Shown here in pieces: positions 44,454 to 53,659 of a stretch of 64,000 nucleotides of DNA (positions are counted from its first letter, which is position 1; each line of letters begins with the position of its first letter). The DNA lies in NCBI RefSeq assembly GCF_036997615.1, contig NZ_JAWLQA010000006.1; one strand, written 5' to 3'. A program made the position numbers and the translations under genes. The notes beneath the pieces were generated by a model, which saw only the letters and a program-made list of their open reading frames with translations, did no database searches and was not told where the DNA came from. This DNA is from Brachyspira sp949287565. Lineage in GTDB: Bacteria > Spirochaetota > Brachyspiria > Brachyspirales > Brachyspiraceae.

Positions 44454-44630
44454 TTAATCCTTTCTCTTAAAATTATTTTTGCAGCTTTCATTTAATTCAT
44501 GAAAATAATTTCCTGTAATGTGAATAAAGTCTTTTCCAAATCCTCCTAATCCATTAAAGAAATTACCAAATGAATTTACAAAACTTTCTACAGCAGATTT
44601 TCCTTTTTTCTCATACTCTTCTCTGTTCAT
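44454..44630 (-). CDS. 58-residue small protein of the dynamin/HerA operon
   Basis: A short gene squeezed between the tail-anchored protein gene and the ATPase gene. Its ATG overlaps the upstream stop (ATGA at 44630) and its TAA ends two bases before the ATPase ATG, so it is almost certainly translated; a GGAAG site lies just upstream. The product starts MNREEYEKKGKSAVESFV, has a Gly/Phe-rich centre (FGNFFNGLGGFGKDF) and a basic end. It has no W-x-G motif, signal peptide or clear membrane helix. It could be a small adaptor or secreted partner like those that accompany secretion ATPases. Confidence 0.65.
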   Translation of the reverse strand: MNREEYEKKGKSAVESFVNSFGNFFNGLGGFGKDFIHITGNYFHELNESCKNNFKRKD

Positions 44631-45094
44631 CTTCCAGCGGCTATTGCTATTATTATACCTATCACTATTACCGCTCCCACTGCTATAATGACAGGATTGA
44701 TCTTTGGGGATTCATTGCTTCCGCCTGCTGATTGATTTCCTATAGTAAATGTGCTTTCATCTCTATAATGTCTTGTATTTCTAGGAGGGTAAAGTTTCTC
44801 ACTCATTTTCTTTAATTGTCTTACCTTTTCCATAGTAAATTCATTTCTTAAACTTACAGCCAACTCAGACCAATAGCTTTCAGTCCATTCGCTTTCAGGC
44901 TTGAATGTTTCTCCTTTATCAGGGAGTATAAATTCAGGCACTCTTTCTTTAGCATAATTTAATATATTATCGAAATTATCTATAGAAAAAGATCTATCAG
45001 TATTTAATGACATATATAATATATTCTTTATTCCTTCTACATCCCTTTTTTCTATACATTCCTGTAAAAAATTGCTAGGTTTAAAATTACTCAT
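44627..45094 (-). CDS. tail-anchored small protein of the dynamin/HerA operon
   Basis: A 155-residue protein I cannot assign. Residues 1-100 are a helical soluble domain (FLQECIEKRDVEGIKNILYM, FDNILNYAKERVPEF, WSELAVSLRNEF). A Ser/Gly/Asn linker follows. Residues about 133-152 form one strongly hydrophobic helix (NPVIIAVGAVIVIGIIIAIA) ending in GR, so the protein should be anchored by its C-terminus with the body in the cytoplasm. An AAGGAGG site precedes the ATG. It could tether the dynamin-like GTPases or the ATPase to the inner membrane. Confidence 0.65.
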   Translation of the reverse strand: MSNFKPSNFLQECIEKRDVEGIKNILYMSLNTDRSFSIDNFDNILNYAKERVPEFILPDKGETFKPESEWTESYWSELAVSLRNEFTMEKVRQLKKMSEKLYPPRNTRHYRDESTFTIGNQSAGGSNESPKINPVIIAVGAVIVIGIIIAIAAGR

Positions 45095-45115
45095 ATTTAT
45101 TTCCTCCTTAATTTT

Positions 45116-47503
45116 TTATAATTCTATTACAGAATTTAATCTATTAATAAAATCTTCAAGCCATAATTTATTCTTCTTATTTTCAGCCATAAATTTTTCT
45201 ACCTGTTCCTTTGAAGAAGTCATATTTTTCAAAGAATCAATCTTTTTTGAAACTACAATTTCAAGCTCATCAATCTGTGATAAAAACTTTTCCTTTATCC
45301 CTTTTATAAGTTCTTCATTAGCATATTTCTCTATTCTAACACATTCTTTCTGTATATTATCAAATATTTTTGCTAATATATCATGATTATACTCTAATAT
45401 ATCAAATTTATCAGTAATTCTTATATCGATAAAAGGAATTATTCCTACTTTTTTAAAACTTATACCTTTACCTTTGATATGTTTATCCATACCTAGACGC
45501 AATTCATTAATTGAAGAATCAAATAAATCATTAAACTGAAAAGCAGATTTATCTCTTTCAAATTCATCTATATCAATTTCTTCCGATAAAGAATTTATCT
45601 CTTGTCTGTATTCATCTATCATAGTATTTGAAAACTCTATTATATCAGAATATATTTGGGATTCAATTTCTGCAGAAAAGCTTATTAAAAGCTCTTTAAC
45701 TATTTCTTCGAATCTTCTTATATATTCTTCCCCTTTTGACTTACTTACAATATATGGATCATTATTTCCTGCCAAAGCTCCAAAAATACCGCCTATACCT
45801 AATGCTGCTCCAACTGCAGCTAATGGAGCGAAAGCAAGTGCAGCAGGTATAGCAGGCAAAGCAGCTGCTGCTTTAGCTAAAGGCGGTAATTTTTTTCCTG
45901 ATACTACCTGAACTGCATAATTAGTTGCTTCATATAATCTATCTCCAAAAACACTAACTATTCTATTTAATTCATCGCTTATTTCTTTGGATATACCAAG
46001 TTCCTCTATCCTTTTTTTATATTCTTTTCCTCTATTGCCGTCTGCTATCTGTTTACTAACATAAGCTATTCTATCATTAAACTGTTTAAGTTTAGCCTCA
46101 TTACCTGCAAGAGCATCAGCAATATTATTTTCCATATTTATTTCTTTAATATAACCAATGAAAGTAGTTACGCCTTTTGCTATTTTCTCAGACATTGCAT
46201 ACTTTTCTAAATAATCATTTATAGCAATCTCAACAGCAGGTATGCCTGAATGAATCAGTAAAGTATCTAACTCATCTTCTGCATTTTTTAACATAGTATT
46301 TATTTTATCATGTCCGCTCTTTGAAAGTGCTGCATATTTTGAAAGATGAAGCTCATCAAATTCTTCAAATAATGATTTTATAGTTTCAAAATCACCTTTC
46401 TGTTTTCTGCTAATTCCATAATTATTTTTTATAAGCCTTGTAATCAAAGCTGTATGAGCAGATACTAAATATATATTAGGATTTTCTATTTTGTGTGATT
46501 TTAAATATGAAACAACATCTCCATATGCTTTTTCTATAGAATCTCCTGCCTCTAAATCGAAAGCATCTAATTTATTTACTACAAATAAAAATCTATCTTT
46601 AGCCTGCTTGCCTGCCTTCTCCATAGCTTTTGAAACTGAAGATAGAAGTAAATTATCATCATTAGTAGAAAGCTGTGTAGCATTAAGTACATATAATACT
46701 AAAGGATCTGATTCATTTATAACTTTATATGTTTTTTCTTTATGCCTTTCATCTCTTGAGTTATTTGGTCCGGGAGTATCAAGCAAAACAAGCTCCAAAT
46801 TATGAGATGATACAAATGGAATATCTGTTTTTATATCTATATATGATACTTTTTCATTATCATTAAACTCTCTCATATCTTGTACTGTAACATTATCAAC
46901 TTCATTAATTACAATATTTTCATTCGCATCTAGGCATATAACAGAAGTTCCATTCATGCCGTCTACATCTTTAATTCTAGCTATTGTAGCAGTACAAGCC
47001 TGATTCTTTGAAGGCATTAATTCCTTTCCTAAAAATGAATTTAAAAGTGTAGATTTTCCGCTGCTCATAGTAGCTATTACAGCAAGCTCAAATTCCTTTC
47101 CTATAGCATCATTAAACTGCTCAATAACTTTTTTTTCTTTTAACTCTTCAAAAGGTGCAGTATCTATCATATATTGAAATATATTTTTTAATTCTTTTAA
47201 TCTATCGTCTACAGAACGTACCTCTTTATATATTAAATTGATATTTGTTTTGTTAGTTTTATTAAAATGATCAACTTCAAGCTGTAAATCTTCATAATCT
47301 AATACAGTACCTTTAAAAGTTAAATTAAAATTATCATTAATTTTTTCATAAAGTATTGGAATTAATTTATCAAGCCAAAATTGAAGCCTTTTCTTTCCAT
47401 TGACATATTCATATATTTGAGATTCAGGATCAAATTTTTCTCCATCCTCTTTTACTATATAGTCTAAAGTAAAAGGATTATACTCAAAATAAATTTCTTT
47501 CAT
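45116..47503 (-). CDS. dynamin-like GTPase (large)
   Basis: A 795-residue bacterial dynamin-like protein, a membrane-remodelling GTPase family. GTPase motifs are complete: G1 TMSSGKS (145-151), G2 Thr171 in ACTATI, G3 DTPGPNNSR (242-250), G4 NKLD (310-313). The stalk is helical. Residues about 548-585 are Ala/Pro/Gly-rich and hydrophobic (AAAALPAIPAALAFAPLAAVG and following) and look like the membrane-inserting paddle. A coiled-coil region fills 600-780. The start overlaps the previous dynamin stop (ATGA), so the two are coupled and probably form a heteromer as paired bacterial dynamins do. Confidence 0.85.
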   Translation of the reverse strand: MKEIYFEYNPFTLDYIVKEDGEKFDPESQIYEYVNGKKRLQFWLDKLIPILYEKINDNFNLTFKGTVLDYEDLQLEVDHFNKTNKTNINLIYKEVRSVDDRLKELKNIFQYMIDTAPFEELKEKKVIEQFNDAIGKEFELAVIATMSSGKSTLLNSFLGKELMPSKNQACTATIARIKDVDGMNGTSVICLDANENIVINEVDNVTVQDMREFNDNEKVSYIDIKTDIPFVSSHNLELVLLDTPGPNNSRDERHKEKTYKVINESDPLVLYVLNATQLSTNDDNLLLSSVSKAMEKAGKQAKDRFLFVVNKLDAFDLEAGDSIEKAYGDVVSYLKSHKIENPNIYLVSAHTALITRLIKNNYGISRKQKGDFETIKSLFEEFDELHLSKYAALSKSGHDKINTMLKNAEDELDTLLIHSGIPAVEIAINDYLEKYAMSEKIAKGVTTFIGYIKEINMENNIADALAGNEAKLKQFNDRIAYVSKQIADGNRGKEYKKRIEELGISKEISDELNRIVSVFGDRLYEATNYAVQVVSGKKLPPLAKAAAALPAIPAALAFAPLAAVGAALGIGGIFGALAGNNDPYIVSKSKGEEYIRRFEEIVKELLISFSAEIESQIYSDIIEFSNTMIDEYRQEINSLSEEIDIDEFERDKSAFQFNDLFDSSINELRLGMDKHIKGKGISFKKVGIIPFIDIRITDKFDILEYNHDILAKIFDNIQKECVRIEKYANEELIKGIKEKFLSQIDELEIVVSKKIDSLKNMTSSKEQVEKFMAENKKNKLWLEDFINRLNSVIEL

Positions 47504-49077
47504 TGTTTACTCCCGTTTATTTCTTTATTTATTATATTTCTAATTAAATTGATAGATGTTTTATTAAGCATATCATTTATTTTTTTTGTACTGTATTTAT
47601 TATTTTTTATCATGATATATTCTTCTTCAGTGTTTATGCTGTTGTCAGTATTATCATATAATTTATAATCTTTATAATAAGAAGGAAGGTTCATTCTTTC
47701 ATCTTCAAATATATTATAAAATGAACTAAAAGATGCTCTCTCTTTAATAGTTACTTCTTCACATTTCAATATTTTTCTAAATACTCTGGCAGCATCAGCT
47801 GATAATGGTATTATTATAGGCGATTCAAAACCAGCACTTTCAATATCTTTTTTAACAGTGTCAATTATTTCTTCTATGGTTTCTCCGCTTTCAAAATCAA
47901 AGCTGTCAATTTTATTTATTAAAAATAATATTTTGGTACTCTTATTTTTATTATATGCTTCGTACACATTATTCAGCATAGAATAATTATCATTAGTAGT
48001 AGGATGATGAGCATTAATTAAATATATAAATAAATCTATTTTACTATTTTCTAAAAACTCTCTTGTTATATTACCATGTTTTTCATTTCTTGAATTATTA
48101 GCTCCAGGAGTATCATGAATAACTAGTATTCCATTTTTTGAATGTATGTACTTTATATCTGTTTCTAAAAATATATGTTCTATATTATCATTATTATTCC
48201 ATTCTTCTATTACTTGTTTTGTTATCTCATTTGAAAATATATAAGACTCATTATCATCTAATGAACAGCCTCCGAATATTTTTTCCTCCATATTATCATT
48301 ATCGCTTATAGAAGTAATTTTAGCAGTACAAGCTTCATTCTTTGCAGGTATAAAATCTTTGTTTAATAAAGCATTAATAAAAGTTGATTTTCCTGCACTC
48401 ATAGTTGCAAATACTCCCACATTATATACAGGCAGAGAAATATAGTTAGTTATTATTTTTATATTATTAAGTAAATCATCTGATAGTTCTATTAAATACT
48501 TGTTATTTGAATTTAATATTAAACCTTCTAATTGTGTTCCTAATTCTTTAAAAGTACTTGCAGATAAAATATCTATAAGTTTTTGAAATAGGGTATTTTC
48601 TTCTTTGCTTAATTTAAAATCAATAATTAATTTATTTATATCATCATTTATAATATGGCTTTTAATATTTTTTCTATCATCAATAGCTATTATTAAATAC
48701 CTTATAAATAAAAGTTCAAATAAGAAAAACATTCTAAAATCATATTTTTTAATACCTAAAAATGGAATTATATCTATAAGAAAATTACCTGTTTTAATTT
48801 TTTCTTTATATCCATTTGAAATAGTATTTAAACTATCATTAATCTGATTATCATCAGGAAAAATATAATCTTTTAAATTGAGATGTTTAACATAAGAATT
48901 AAGGAATAAATATATAGAACTATTTTCAGATAAATCCATATCTTTTAAATAATATGCTAATAAATTAATAAAAGAACATTTAATATCATCATTAAAATAT
49001 AATAATTTTAAATTCCTTAAAGATATTCTAAATAACATTAGTTTATTATTTAGTATTATAGAATTAATTTTATTCAT
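47500..49077 (-). CDS. dynamin-like GTPase (small)
   Basis: A 525-residue dynamin-like GTPase, first gene of the seven-gene operon. Motifs: G1 TMSAGKS (225-231), the G2 threonine in ACTAKI, G3 DTPGANNSR (322-330) and G4 NKID (388-391). They closely match the partner gene, so the pair arose by duplication or belongs to one subfamily. The GTPase domain is preceded by about 220 helical residues, and the stalk after it is short; no membrane paddle is obvious, so this member may rely on the large one for membrane contact. The ATG at 49077 is chosen for its AAGAG site; ATG 49083 and TTG 49092 are in frame but too close to the site or the predicted transcription start. Confidence 0.82.
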   Translation of the reverse strand: MNKINSIILNNKLMLFRISLRNLKLLYFNDDIKCSFINLLAYYLKDMDLSENSSIYLFLNSYVKHLNLKDYIFPDDNQINDSLNTISNGYKEKIKTGNFLIDIIPFLGIKKYDFRMFFLFELLFIRYLIIAIDDRKNIKSHIINDDINKLIIDFKLSKEENTLFQKLIDILSASTFKELGTQLEGLILNSNNKYLIELSDDLLNNIKIITNYISLPVYNVGVFATMSAGKSTFINALLNKDFIPAKNEACTAKITSISDNDNMEEKIFGGCSLDDNESYIFSNEITKQVIEEWNNNDNIEHIFLETDIKYIHSKNGILVIHDTPGANNSRNEKHGNITREFLENSKIDLFIYLINAHHPTTNDNYSMLNNVYEAYNKNKSTKILFLINKIDSFDFESGETIEEIIDTVKKDIESAGFESPIIIPLSADAARVFRKILKCEEVTIKERASFSSFYNIFEDERMNLPSYYKDYKLYDNTDNSINTEEEYIMIKNNKYSTKKINDMLNKTSINLIRNIINKEINGSKQ

Positions 49078-49107
49078 AAACATCTCTTGCAAAACATATT
49101 ATAATTC

Positions 49108-49136
49108 ATAATAGCATAAAAATATAAACAAATCAA
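49108..49136 (-). promoter_or_regulatory. promoter of the dynamin/HerA/nuclease operon
   Basis: On the - strand TTGATT (49136-49131), 17 bases and TATTAT (49113-49108), predicted start near 49101. This gives a 24-nt leader and supports the short form of the first protein. Confidence 0.55.
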
Positions 49137-49254
49137 GTATTAACATATATTTTTATAAATTATAATTCTATTACATATAAGTTTGTTAATCATGTATTTA
49201 AATCAATCATTATTATTTTATATATTTTCATTAAAGTAAAAATCACAGCAAATA

Positions 49255-49292
49255 AAAAACCCGTAAGAGTTATTATAACTCCTACAGATTTT
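49255..49292 (-). terminator. terminator of the V-ATPase operon
   Basis: On the - strand CTGTAGGAGTTAT pairs with ATAACTCTTACGG (49287-49261, 13 pairs including G-T) and is followed by GTTTTTTATTT. It is about 35 bases past the ntpK stop. Confidence 0.85.
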
Positions 49293-49320
49293 TATTTATT
49301 CACTTTTATTAATTACTTAA

Positions 49321-49788
49321 TTAAGCACCTAAAACACCGCTGATTAAGAATGCTGTAGCGAAAGAAACGATAGCGTAAAGTTCTGGGAATACAGCAACGA
49401 TGATAGTGTTACCGAATACGTCATAACCATTACCTATAGCTTCAACACCGTTAGCACAAACTTTACCTTGGAATATAGCTGAAACCATACAAGCTAAACC
49501 AACAGCGATACCAGCACCTAATATAGCAGCACCTTGGAATATGCTTATGTCAGCTGTTAGATAAGGCTGCATAATGAAGAAAGCTGCGAAACCATAAAGA
49601 CCTTGTGTACCAGGTAAGGCACTTAAAACAAGACAGCTACCGAAAGCATCTTTGTTTTTCTTTAAAGCACCAACTGTAGTCATAGCAGAAATAGAAGTAC
49701 CAACTGCACTACCAATACCAGACATACCTACCATTAATCCTGCACCTAAATATCCTAATAAAAGTGCTGTGTTCATTGTAAAACCCAT
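49321..49788 (-). CDS. ntpK: V-type ATPase subunit K (rotor-ring proteolipid)
   Basis: A 155-residue proteolipid with four membrane helices (two hairpins), the rotor-ring subunit of a V-type ATPase. The first hairpin has G-I-G-S-A-V-G and LPGTQGLYGF; the second has IFQGKV and the ion-carrying glutamate in FPELYAIV. Compared with the Na+-ATPase of Enterococcus hirae (Leu61, Thr64, Gln65, Tyr68, Gln110, Glu139), every Na+ ligand is present, so sodium rather than proton coupling is likely. An AAGGAG site precedes the ATG. It is the last gene of the operon. Confidence 0.92.
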   Translation of the reverse strand: MGFTMNTALLLGYLGAGLMVGMSGIGSAVGTSISAMTTVGALKKNKDAFGSCLVLSALPGTQGLYGFAAFFIMQPYLTADISIFQGAAILGAGIAVGLACMVSAIFQGKVCANGVEAIGNGYDVFGNTIIVAVFPELYAIVSFATAFLISGVLGA

Positions 49789-49844
49789 AATAAAATCTCC
49801 TTTTTTAGATTATTTTCTTTTTAATTATTTTTTATATAAACTAA

Positions 49845-51713
49845 TTAAGCCGCTTTTTTGAGAGGCTTATACTCTTTTCCGCCGCCTTCAAAACCAACGT
49901 TATTGTAGAACTCTACAAATGTTAATCTCAAAGGGTGTACCAAAGCACCAAGTATGTTTAGTAAGAATATAGCTATATGTCCTACTACAAGGAATACAAC
50001 CATTATCACTACACCAACACCAGGAATAGCTTTGAAACTCATACCTATCTGATTTATTACCAATGCCAATATAGAACCAGATGCACCTAAAGCAAACAAA
50101 CGTATATAAGAAAGTGTATCACCCATTATACCAGTTGCCGCAAAATAAACTCCAAGTATAGAGTTTAATACATCAGGCTTCTTACCAACATTAGAAAGTA
50201 TTACTAAGAATACCAAACCAACAGCTATTAAAGCATAATATACAGTGCTGAATTGTTTGATAACTTCCATTTTCTGCATATCGCCCAAGAACCATAAAAC
50301 AAGTCCCGGTATGAATAGAAGTTTACCTATAGCACCAAGTATATCGCCTATAGGGCTAGTTTTAATTCTGTCTATAACGCCTACCAATAAAGCGAAACAT
50401 ATATGAAGTACGCCTATAAGTAATGCTGTATTAAATGGAGTTAAGAACCAATTTTCTTTTAAGTCTGTAATTATCAAATACTTACTTAAAGTAGCAAATA
50501 AAGGTATTTGTGTATTTGAAGGTATGCTTACACCAAAGAAACTTCCTCCATTTATAACACCCATAATAGTAGTACATATACCTAATGTTAAAGCAAGTAT
50601 GCCTACTCCTCTTAATTGTCCTTTTAATACTGTGAATAAGCCTATTAAAGCTACTATAGTTAATACTATACCATAACCTGAATCACCGAAACAATAAGCG
50701 AAGAATAATGGATAGAAAACTGCTATCATAGGAGTTAAATCTATCTCGAAATAATTCGGTAATTGGAATAATTTTGTAATAAGCTCATAAGCACCTGAAT
50801 ACTTATTATTTTTAAGCTCAACAGGAACTCTATCATCTCTTGAAGGATCTTCCATTATATAAGCTATTTTTTTACTGTCGAGTAAAGACTTCACTTCGCT
50901 TTCTTTATCTTTAGGAACATAAGCCTCTACATAAAGGATTTTTCCTTCTGTGCCTTCGCTAGCTACAAAGCTTTCTTTAGCTTCTTCAAAGTGATTAGAT
51001 ATATTAAGATTATCTATTTCTTTATTAATAGCTTCTATAAATACCTGATTTTTTATAATCTCAGTATCATTATTTTCTATTTCTTTATCAAGCTTAGCTA
51101 TTTTCTCATTTATTTCACTATAAGAAAGAGAAGGCATATTAACTATATCGAAAGGAATTGTTTCTTCACTGCCGTCTTTTTTGAAAGCAACAAAATAAAC
51201 TTTTCCAGCTTCCTCTTTGATAGAATAAGTAAATATATCCTTAACTTCAGAGAAATTATAGTCATTATACTCTTTAGCATTTGCACTGTAGAATAGAACA
51301 TTATAGCCTGTTTTTTCTTTTAAGCCATTAACTTTATCAAAGCTAAAATCCCCGAAAGGAGCTATAACAGATAATTCTTTTTTAAGCATATCTCTTTCAG
51401 CTTTCAATTTATCAGAAGCCTGAGAAGTAGATATAACATTTTCTATAACTTCATTAGCTTTTTTTGACAAATTATCAGCTTTCACATTAGAAACATCTTT
51501 TTTAGCCTTTTTAGCATCAGCCAAAGCATTATTAATAATATTTTTAGCTCTTAAAGCATCATTTTTCTTATTTGAAATATTTTCTATATTTTCAGATGAA
51601 ACACCATTAGCAATTTCAATATGCACAAGTCCAAGTGATGCCAAATCGCTTAAAGTTTTTTCCCTATCCTCATGAAAGACAAAGAGAGAGAGTTTCTTCA
51701 TTTTTCTAATCAT
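49845..51713 (-). CDS. ntpI: V-type ATPase subunit I (stator a-subunit)
   Basis: A 622-residue two-part protein. Residues about 1-330 are a cytoplasmic coiled-coil arm; about 335-600 form seven to eight membrane helices that make the ion half-channels next to the K ring. YFAATGIMGDTLSYIRLFALGASGSILA (about 520-547) is the conserved region, with the essential Arg in SYIRLFALG. The start overlaps the ntpD stop (ATGA) and its AAGGAGG site lies inside ntpD. Length is typical. Confidence 0.92.
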   Translation of the reverse strand: MIRKMKKLSLFVFHEDREKTLSDLASLGLVHIEIANGVSSENIENISNKKNDALRAKNIINNALADAKKAKKDVSNVKADNLSKKANEVIENVISTSQASDKLKAERDMLKKELSVIAPFGDFSFDKVNGLKEKTGYNVLFYSANAKEYNDYNFSEVKDIFTYSIKEEAGKVYFVAFKKDGSEETIPFDIVNMPSLSYSEINEKIAKLDKEIENNDTEIIKNQVFIEAINKEIDNLNISNHFEEAKESFVASEGTEGKILYVEAYVPKDKESEVKSLLDSKKIAYIMEDPSRDDRVPVELKNNKYSGAYELITKLFQLPNYFEIDLTPMIAVFYPLFFAYCFGDSGYGIVLTIVALIGLFTVLKGQLRGVGILALTLGICTTIMGVINGGSFFGVSIPSNTQIPLFATLSKYLIITDLKENWFLTPFNTALLIGVLHICFALLVGVIDRIKTSPIGDILGAIGKLLFIPGLVLWFLGDMQKMEVIKQFSTVYYALIAVGLVFLVILSNVGKKPDVLNSILGVYFAATGIMGDTLSYIRLFALGASGSILALVINQIGMSFKAIPGVGVVIMVVFLVVGHIAIFLLNILGALVHPLRLTFVEFYNNVGFEGGGKEYKPLKKAA

Positions 51714-52309
51714 AAAGATGCCTCCTTAGCTCTGTTTCTTTCTTTTACTATCTTTTGAGAAGATTTACTTAAATTATCCTCGTCTTCCATATACCTTTTA
51801 ATCTTGATTATAGCTGTTTTATACTCAGGAATCTGTACTTTCTCATAAAGGTTAACTTTCTGAGTAGTTTTTTTCCTAGCATAAGCCAAAGCATTTAATC
51901 TAGCCTCAGTCATTTCAATTTTTACCTGAATAGTCATAAGGCGTTCAAACATACTTATGGCAAGTCTTATCCAAGAAGGCATATTAAAGAGGCTGACATT
52001 TTCAATAGCAAAATCTATATTAGAAAGTATATTCACTTTAACACCGGCAATGTTTTTAAGCTCGGAATTAATTTTCTTGATTTTTACTATCTCAGGAAAT
52101 TCAGTCCAAAAACCATTGTAGTTTTGATTTTCTTTAACTAACTTTTGGTATTCTTCTTTAAGTAATTCAATCTCAGCGGTAATCTTTCTCACCTCAAGAC
52201 GAAGAGCTGCCTCTTTACTTTTTAAAGTAGGCAATGCTTTCTCACGTATAGAAAGCTGACGTCTTAGGTTTTGAAGAGCCGTTTTATTGTATTGAAACTT
52301 TAATGCCAT
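51710..52309 (-). CDS. ntpD: V-type ATPase subunit D (central stalk)
   Basis: A 199-residue, almost wholly helical subunit that forms the central rotor shaft. It shows long amphipathic helices at both ends, the usual N-terminal KFQYNKTALQNLRRQL and the late R-R-nearby stretch ALAYARKKTTQKVNLYEKV of this family. It lies 24 bases after ntpB. The ribosome binding site is weak (TAGG). Confidence 0.9.
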   Translation of the reverse strand: MALKFQYNKTALQNLRRQLSIREKALPTLKSKEAALRLEVRKITAEIELLKEEYQKLVKENQNYNGFWTEFPEIVKIKKINSELKNIAGVKVNILSNIDFAIENVSLFNMPSWIRLAISMFERLMTIQVKIEMTEARLNALAYARKKTTQKVNLYEKVQIPEYKTAIIKIKRYMEDEDNLSKSSQKIVKERNRAKEASL

Positions 52310-52333
52310 ATTTTGTACCTACTTTATTAAAAA

Positions 52334-53659
52334 TTAGTTGTTAGTCCATTTACCATATTTTTCTACAAGTGATTCTTTTACACCTACTTCTGCTTTACTG
52401 AAGTATTTACCCATCAATTCCCAACCAGTTTCTAACATCTCATCAATTTTTATGTTAATGTCTATTGCTAATAATCTTTCAGAATATTCAGCAGCATATT
52501 TCAAACATCTTTCATCGTACTCAGTCAAATCGAATCCGTTTTCTTTTTTCATCTTAGCATTAGCAGCATCTGAATAAAGACGTACTAAAGTGTTCATTAC
52601 AGCAGGGTGATCTTCTCTAGTTTTCTTACCTATAACCAACTGTTTCAAACGTGAGAGACTTCTGAATGGGTCAATGATTGTTTTACCTATATCAGAGTCA
52701 CGTCTTAAGTAAAGCTGACCTTCAGTGATGTAACCAGTGTTGTCTGGTACAGCATGTGTAATATCACCTTCGTTAAGAGTAGTAACAGCAATAATAGTAA
52801 TAGATCCGCCATCTGGGAACTGAGCTGCTTTCTCATATATTTTAGCAAGGTCTGAATATAAAGAACCTGGCATAGAGTCTTTAGAAGGAATTTGGTCCAT
52901 CTTGTTAGATACGATAGCCAAAGCGTCTGCATAAAGTGTCATGTCTGTAAGAAGAACAAGAACTTTCTGCTTATGCTCAACTGCAAAATATTCAGCAGCT
53001 GTACAAGCCATATCAGGTATCAAAAGTCTTTCTACTGGAGGGTCATCAGTAGTATTGATGAAACATATGATTTTATCTAATGCTCCAGCTTCAGTAAATG
53101 TATTTTTGAATGATAAGTAGTCATCGTTAGAAAGTCCCATACCTCCAAGAATGATCTTATCAGCTTCTGCTCTCAAAGCAACCTGTGCAAGTACTGCGTT
53201 ATAAGGCTGGTCTGGGTCTGCGAAGAATGGTATTTTCTGTCCTGTAACAAGTGTATTGTTAAGGTCTATACCAGCAATACCAGTAGCGATAAGTTCGGAA
53301 GGCTGTTTTCTTCTAACAGGGTTTACAGAAGGTCCTCCGATTTCTACTTCTTTACCTTCAATTTCTGCACCTCCGTCAATAGGCTCACCATAAGCATTGA
53401 AGAATCTTCCTGCAAGAAGTTCGCTTACTTTAAGTCTAGGAGGTCTGCCTAAGAATACAACTTCAGCGTTAGTAGGTATACCTTCAGTACCTTGGAAAAC
53501 CTGAAGTGTAACAATATCTCCAATCATTTTTACAACCTGAGCAGGTCTGCCGGCTACTAGAGCCATCTCATCGTTACCAACATTTTCTGCTCTTAATGAT
53601 ACAGTTGCTTTAGTGATCTGTACTAATTTTGTATATACTTTTTGAAATGCTTTAGGCAT
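52334..53659 (-). CDS. ntpB: V-type ATPase subunit B
   Basis: A 441-residue non-catalytic nucleotide-binding-fold subunit that alternates with A in the A3B3 head. It lacks a canonical P-loop, as expected, and has GIAGIDLNNTLVTGQKIPFF, a VLVLLTDMTLYADAL segment and PSKDSMPGSLYSDLA. The start lies eight bases inside the 3' end of ntpA with an AAGGAG site. Confidence 0.93.
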   Translation of the reverse strand: MPKAFQKVYTKLVQITKATVSLRAENVGNDEMALVAGRPAQVVKMIGDIVTLQVFQGTEGIPTNAEVVFLGRPPRLKVSELLAGRFFNAYGEPIDGGAEIEGKEVEIGGPSVNPVRRKQPSELIATGIAGIDLNNTLVTGQKIPFFADPDQPYNAVLAQVALRAEADKIILGGMGLSNDDYLSFKNTFTEAGALDKIICFINTTDDPPVERLLIPDMACTAAEYFAVEHKQKVLVLLTDMTLYADALAIVSNKMDQIPSKDSMPGSLYSDLAKIYEKAAQFPDGGSITIIAVTTLNEGDITHAVPDNTGYITEGQLYLRRDSDIGKTIIDPFRSLSRLKQLVIGKKTREDHPAVMNTLVRLYSDAANAKMKKENGFDLTEYDERCLKYAAEYSERLLAIDINIKIDEMLETGWELMGKYFSKAEVGVKESLVEKYGKWTNN

